Shown here in pieces: positions 35,049 to 38,499 of a stretch of 38,499 bases of DNA. The stretch comes from an uncultured Bacilli bacterium (GTDB lineage: Bacteria; Bacillota_I; Bacilli_A; RF39; UBA660). The position numbers and the translations under genes were made by a program. The stretch lies in the NCBI GenBank assembly GCA_947585915.1, contig CANPXJ010000004.1, positions 1-38,499 of the forward strand, given 5' to 3'. The stretch's first letter is position 1; each line of letters opens with the position of its first letter. The notes below the pieces were generated by a model. That model was not told the origin of the DNA and made no database searches. It saw nothing but the letters and a program-made list of their open reading frames with translations.

Positions 35049-37112
35049 TTGAAAAAAAACATCGTGGTAAAGCAAGTTGATTTAAAAGATTGTGGAGCTT
35101 GCTCATTGCTTTCAGTTATTAAATATTATAATGGTTATGTTCCGCTAGAAACAATACTAATTGATACTCATACAACAAGACTTGGTACTACAGCTTTTCA
35201 TATTATTCAGACTGCGATAAAATATGGTTTTGATGCCGTAGGAATGAAAGTAGATATTGATTATTTAGAAAAAATAAATTTACCAGCTATTGCTCATACT
35301 CAAGTAGATAATCAATATAATCATTTTGTCGTCATATATAAATATGATAAAGCAAAAAAACAAATTACTTTAATGGATCCTGCTAAAGGCATAGTTAATG
35401 TAGATATTGATGAATTTTTAGAATCGTGGACAAATGTGATAATAGAACTATATCCAAATTCTAAGCTTCCACTATTAAAAAAACCTAATAATATAATTTC
35501 AGTTTTATTAAAACTAATCCCGAATGAAAAATTCATCTTTTCTAAATTGTTACTTTCTAGTATTGTTTTAAGTTTAATAAGTATTGCAACAAGTTTTTAT
35601 TTTAAAGTTGCTTTAAATGAAATTAATAATAACAATTTAAAAGCTTTTAAATTAATCGCTTGTTTATTCTTATTTTTAACTATTATTAAAGTAATAGTCA
35701 ATTATTTAAGAGATTATTATGAAACATACTTAAATAAAAATATAGACTTAAAAGTAATGATGCCTTTTTTAGAACATTTATTTTCTCTTCCTTTAAATGC
35801 TATTAGTAATAGAACAACAGGAGAAATAGTTAGTAGGATAAGAGAAATAAATGATATTAAAGATTTATTTACTAAAGTTTTAGTGACTATATTTCTTGAT
35901 TTATTACTAAGCATTTCCTGTGCAATCATTCTTTATAATTTAAGTGCAAAATTATTTTTACTTCTTTTTATAATTATTGTTCTTTACATTATAATTGGTC
36001 TAATTTATAGTCCCATAATTTATAAGAAGATTGCCAGCAACATTGAATGTGAAACGGAATTTAATGATGAGGTTATTGAACAAACTGATGGTTTTTTAAC
36101 TTTGAAAAATATCCATCGCATTGAGATGTTTAAAAAGCGTTTGGAATATAAGTATGTTAACTTTTTAAAGGATACTTTTGATTTTAACCATTTAATTATT
36201 AATAATAATTTTGTTAAGAATTTAGTAAATGATTTAGGACTATGTTTAATTACTTCTTTTGGTTGCTATTATATTTTAAAATCAAACCTTACTCTCATTA
36301 ACTTAATTACTTTTAATTCCTTATTAATATATATGATTGATCCTTTAAAAAATATAATTGATTTATTACCAAAAATTAATTATCTTAAGGCTTCATTTAA
36401 TAAAATAAGTGAATTTATAAATCTAGAAGAAGAAAAGATACATAACTATCATGAAAAATTCTTAAATGGTGATATTAAATTTAATAATTTAAGTTATACT
36501 TACAACGATTATAATTATGTCTTGAAAAATTTAAACTTAAATATTAAAAAAGGTTCTAAAGTAATGTTTAAAGGAAATTCTGGCTGTGGCAAGAGTACAT
36601 TGTGTAAACTATTATATCGTTTATATGATTTAAAAGAAGGAGGAATAAAAATAGGGAAAGCTAATATTTTAGATTATCATTTAAATACAATTAGAAATAA
36701 TATTACTTATCTTGCCCAAAAAGAAAATTTATTTAATGATACTATCTATAATAATATAGTATTAGATAGAAATATAAGTACTAAAAGATTTTTAGAAGTA
36801 GCAAATATTTGTCGTTTAGAAGATATAGTAGAAAAAAGACCCTTGAGATATGAAACTAAAATTAATAATAATCTTCCTAATTTATCAGGAGGTGAAAGAC
36901 AAAGAATAATTTTAGCAAGAGCTTTACTCAAAAAATCTTATATACTGATATTAGATGAGGCGTTAAGTGAGGTAGAAACAGATTTAGAAAGAAGCATAAT
37001 CAAAGATATTTTTACCTTCTTTAATGAAAAAACAATAATTTATGTGACCCATAGCAATAATGAAGATTTGTTTGAGCAAGTAATTGATTTTGAGGAGTTA
37101 ACTAGTGGTTGA
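35049..37112 (+). CDS. Bacteriocin-type ABC transporter with N-terminal C39 peptidase (PCAT)
   Basis: KQVDLKDCGACSLLSVIKYYNG (C39 Cys), NHFVVIYKYD (His), MDPAKG (Asp); six-TM domain; GNSGCGKSTLC, LSGGERQRIILARAL, LILDEALSEVE. TTG start at 35049 after GAAGGGAGG. Confidence 0.92.
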   Translation: MKKNIVVKQVDLKDCGACSLLSVIKYYNGYVPLETILIDTHTTRLGTTAFHIIQTAIKYGFDAVGMKVDIDYLEKINLPAIAHTQVDNQYNHFVVIYKYDKAKKQITLMDPAKGIVNVDIDEFLESWTNVIIELYPNSKLPLLKKPNNIISVLLKLIPNEKFIFSKLLLSSIVLSLISIATSFYFKVALNEINNNNLKAFKLIACLFLFLTIIKVIVNYLRDYYETYLNKNIDLKVMMPFLEHLFSLPLNAISNRTTGEIVSRIREINDIKDLFTKVLVTIFLDLLLSISCAIILYNLSAKLFLLLFIIIVLYIIIGLIYSPIIYKKIASNIECETEFNDEVIEQTDGFLTLKNIHRIEMFKKRLEYKYVNFLKDTFDFNHLIINNNFVKNLVNDLGLCLITSFGCYYILKSNLTLINLITFNSLLIYMIDPLKNIIDLLPKINYLKASFNKISEFINLEEEKIHNYHEKFLNGDIKFNNLSYTYNDYNYVLKNLNLNIKKGSKVMFKGNSGCGKSTLCKLLYRLYDLKEGGIKIGKANILDYHLNTIRNNITYLAQKENLFNDTIYNNIVLDRNISTKRFLEVANICRLEDIVEKRPLRYETKINNNLPNLSGGERQRIILARALLKKSYILILDEALSEVETDLERSIIKDIFTFFNEKTIIYVTHSNNEDLFEQVIDFEELTSG

Positions 37113-37554
37113 TTATTATAAAAATAATAAGGGTTATTTACTTAGTTTAAAACCTAAAAATTATTTTAATATTATTATCATTCTATATATTATATTGTTT
37201 TACCTTTTAATATTTAGTTTTACTTACAAAGTTAGTGATTATATTCCTGTAAAAATTAGGGCTGTCTGTGCAGATTCTTGTGAGTACTATCTTTATAGTG
37301 AGGCTTTCTATACAAAAGAAATTACTAAAGCCAATAAAATTCAAATTGAAAAAAATAACTATCCTTATAAAATAAAAAAGATAGGTAAACTTGAATATGA
37401 TGAAGCCTATAACATAAATTATCAATTAATTGAATTAAAAGTTGATTTACCAAAAAAATATCAAGTTAATAACTTATATTTGGACGCTAAAATTAAATTA
37501 AAAGAAGAAAAGTTAATTAAAAAATTAAAGCAAATATTATTTGAAGGAGCGTGA
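37105..37554 (+). CDS. Short HlyD-like transporter accessory protein
   Basis: One TM (YFNIIIILYIILFYLLIFSF) and short beta-rich extracytoplasmic region; overlaps the 3' end of the PCAT gene. Confidence 0.55.
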   Translation: MVDYYKNNKGYLLSLKPKNYFNIIIILYIILFYLLIFSFTYKVSDYIPVKIRAVCADSCEYYLYSEAFYTKEITKANKIQIEKNNYPYKIKKIGKLEYDEAYNINYQLIELKVDLPKKYQVNNLYLDAKIKLKEEKLIKKLKQILFEGA

Positions 37555-37558
37555 TAAC

Positions 37559-37702
37559 ATAAAAAAATTAGATAATAATGAATTATTAAAAATAAGTGGA
37601 GGAAGCTTGTCCGCTGGAGCATGGATAGCTATTGGGGGAGGAGTAGTATTCTTAATTGGTGTAATTGATGGGATTGTTCGTCCCCTTGCTTGTCGTAGTT
37701 AG
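37559..37702 (+). CDS. Double-glycine leader peptide 1 (bacteriocin-like precursor)
   Basis: (M)KKLDNNELLKISGG/SLSAGAWIAIGGGVVFLIGVIDGIVRPLACRS. SD GAAGGAG with AUA at the expected start; alternative in-frame TTG at 37541. Confidence 0.65.
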   Translation: MKKLDNNELLKISGGSLSAGAWIAIGGGVVFLIGVIDGIVRPLACRS

Positions 37703-37711
37703 GAGGTTTTT

Positions 37712-37870
37712 ATGAAGCTAGAAAATAATAAATTAATTGAAATAGTAGGAGGAAGTACCATTTCGGGAACAGTGCTTAATTCAGTTAATAAATTGATTGA
37801 ATCTATTATGGATGTTGGAAGAAGTTTAGGAACAGCAATTAGAATGATTTATAGTAAAAGGTCATGTTAG
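37712..37870 (+). CDS. Double-glycine leader peptide 2 (bacteriocin-like precursor)
   Basis: MKLENNKLIEIVGG/STISGTVLNSVNKLIESIMDVGRSLGTAIRMIYSKRSC; SD AGGAGG. Confidence 0.75.
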   Translation: MKLENNKLIEIVGGSTISGTVLNSVNKLIESIMDVGRSLGTAIRMIYSKRSC

Positions 37871-38019
37871 ATTATTTAAAACAAAATAAAATTATTCAAA
37901 TAGTTATTATAATATTATTGCTACCTATAATTTGTTTTTTCTTAAATGAGATGATTAATTTTATATTCAATTTAGGAAAAATAGTAGGAACAACTATTCA
38001 TAATATAGCTTGTTTATAA
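37864..38019 (+). CDS. Small membrane peptide (possible immunity or third peptide)
   Basis: MLDYLKQNKIIQIVIIILLLPIICFFLNEMINFIFNLGKIVGTTIHNIACL; overlaps the stop of peptide 2. Confidence 0.6.
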   Translation: MLDYLKQNKIIQIVIIILLLPIICFFLNEMINFIFNLGKIVGTTIHNIACL

Positions 38020-38043
38020 GAAGAGTTTTTCTCTTCTTTTTTG
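38018..38043 (+). terminator. Intrinsic terminator
   Basis: aagaagagtttttctcttcttttttg. Confidence 0.75.
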
Positions 38044-38044
38044 A

Positions 38045-38499
38045 GTGTGCCAGGCAAGGCATATAGCTAGGTGGTGAAAGTCCACTATACGCGTAGGTAT
38101 CGACGAAGTATTAGAGAAACGCAACGCATTAACAGTGATGTTAGGGCTAAAGGAAGCGTGAAACAAAATCGTGGCTCAACGAATAGAAACTTGATACTAA
38201 GGCTGTATAAAGGGATAAGGTTGCTCAACAAGCTAAAGTCCAAAAGATACACGTAACTTTATGCAGTAAATCAAGTGAGTAAACGAGGAAAGTTATATGT
38301 CTTACCCTGGGAGGTCTCATGGACGGATAAGCACAAGCGATTTAATACACCAATTGTTAAGGACGGTCGAAAAAGGTTTATCATGAGAAGTCAGCCGAGG
38401 TCATAGTACTTATAGAAATATAAGGAAGGACTGAACAATTTATAGTGTTTAAGTACACTAAAATCAATTAAGTAATAAGTCAAAATAAATAAGTAGGGA
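38045..38499 (+). mobile_element. Group II intron, 5' ribozyme part (continues past window)
   Basis: GTGTG-type 5' end (GTGTGCCAGGCAAGGCA), GGTGGTGAAAGTCCACTATACGC, GGGAGGTCTCATGGACGG, AGTCAGCCGAGGTCATAGTACTT, GGAAGGACTGAACAATTT before the expected IEP ORF. Confidence 0.8.

Noticed and set aside
38071-38256. 61-aa plus-strand ORF
   Set aside because: Lies inside group II intron domain I RNA; coding potential is incidental.
1-38499. CRISPR arrays, rRNA genes, prophage structural modules
   Set aside because: None seen; the only regular inter-gene repeats are the U1-U4 sites near tRNA-Arg, which are too few and too divergent for CRISPR.

Overview
AT-rich chromosomal window from a sporulation-capable (or formerly sporulating) member of the Bacilli. 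This placement is inferred from ezrA, sirA/yneE, yneF, gerE and a CotD-like gene; no taxonomy search was possible. Housekeeping content includes lexA, parE, ftsY-ylxM, ffh, rpsD with a structured leader, ezrA, fhs and tRNA-Arg(UCU). Sporulation genes include sirA, a cotD-like gene, gerM, gerE and a lone spoIIIAH. Mobile elements are an IS66-family insertion with a perfect 8-bp TSD and the 5' part of a group II intron running off the right edge. The most interesting items are: (1) an array of three single-gene modules downstream of tRNA-Arg, separated by imperfect ~115-150 bp repeats that carry a tRNA-3'-end-like core, a terminator and an extended -10 promoter; (2) a surface-protein promoter with a G9 tract between -35 and -10, a likely phase-variation switch; (3) a candidate type I toxin-antitoxin locus absent from the ORF track; (4) a C39-peptidase ABC transporter locus with two double-glycine peptides, one apparently starting at AUA; (5) a 47-aa membrane peptide divergent from lexA at SOS-box-like sites, in the yneA/sosA position; (6) a Fic protein with a degenerate active site directly downstream of parE; (7) an IS66 leader with interleaved stems that could silence read-through transcripts; (8) fhs broken by a 74-bp insertion of SGNH-hydrolase-like coding sequence between 9-bp direct repeats. 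All calls come from reading the sequence and the supplied ORF translations; no database search was run.
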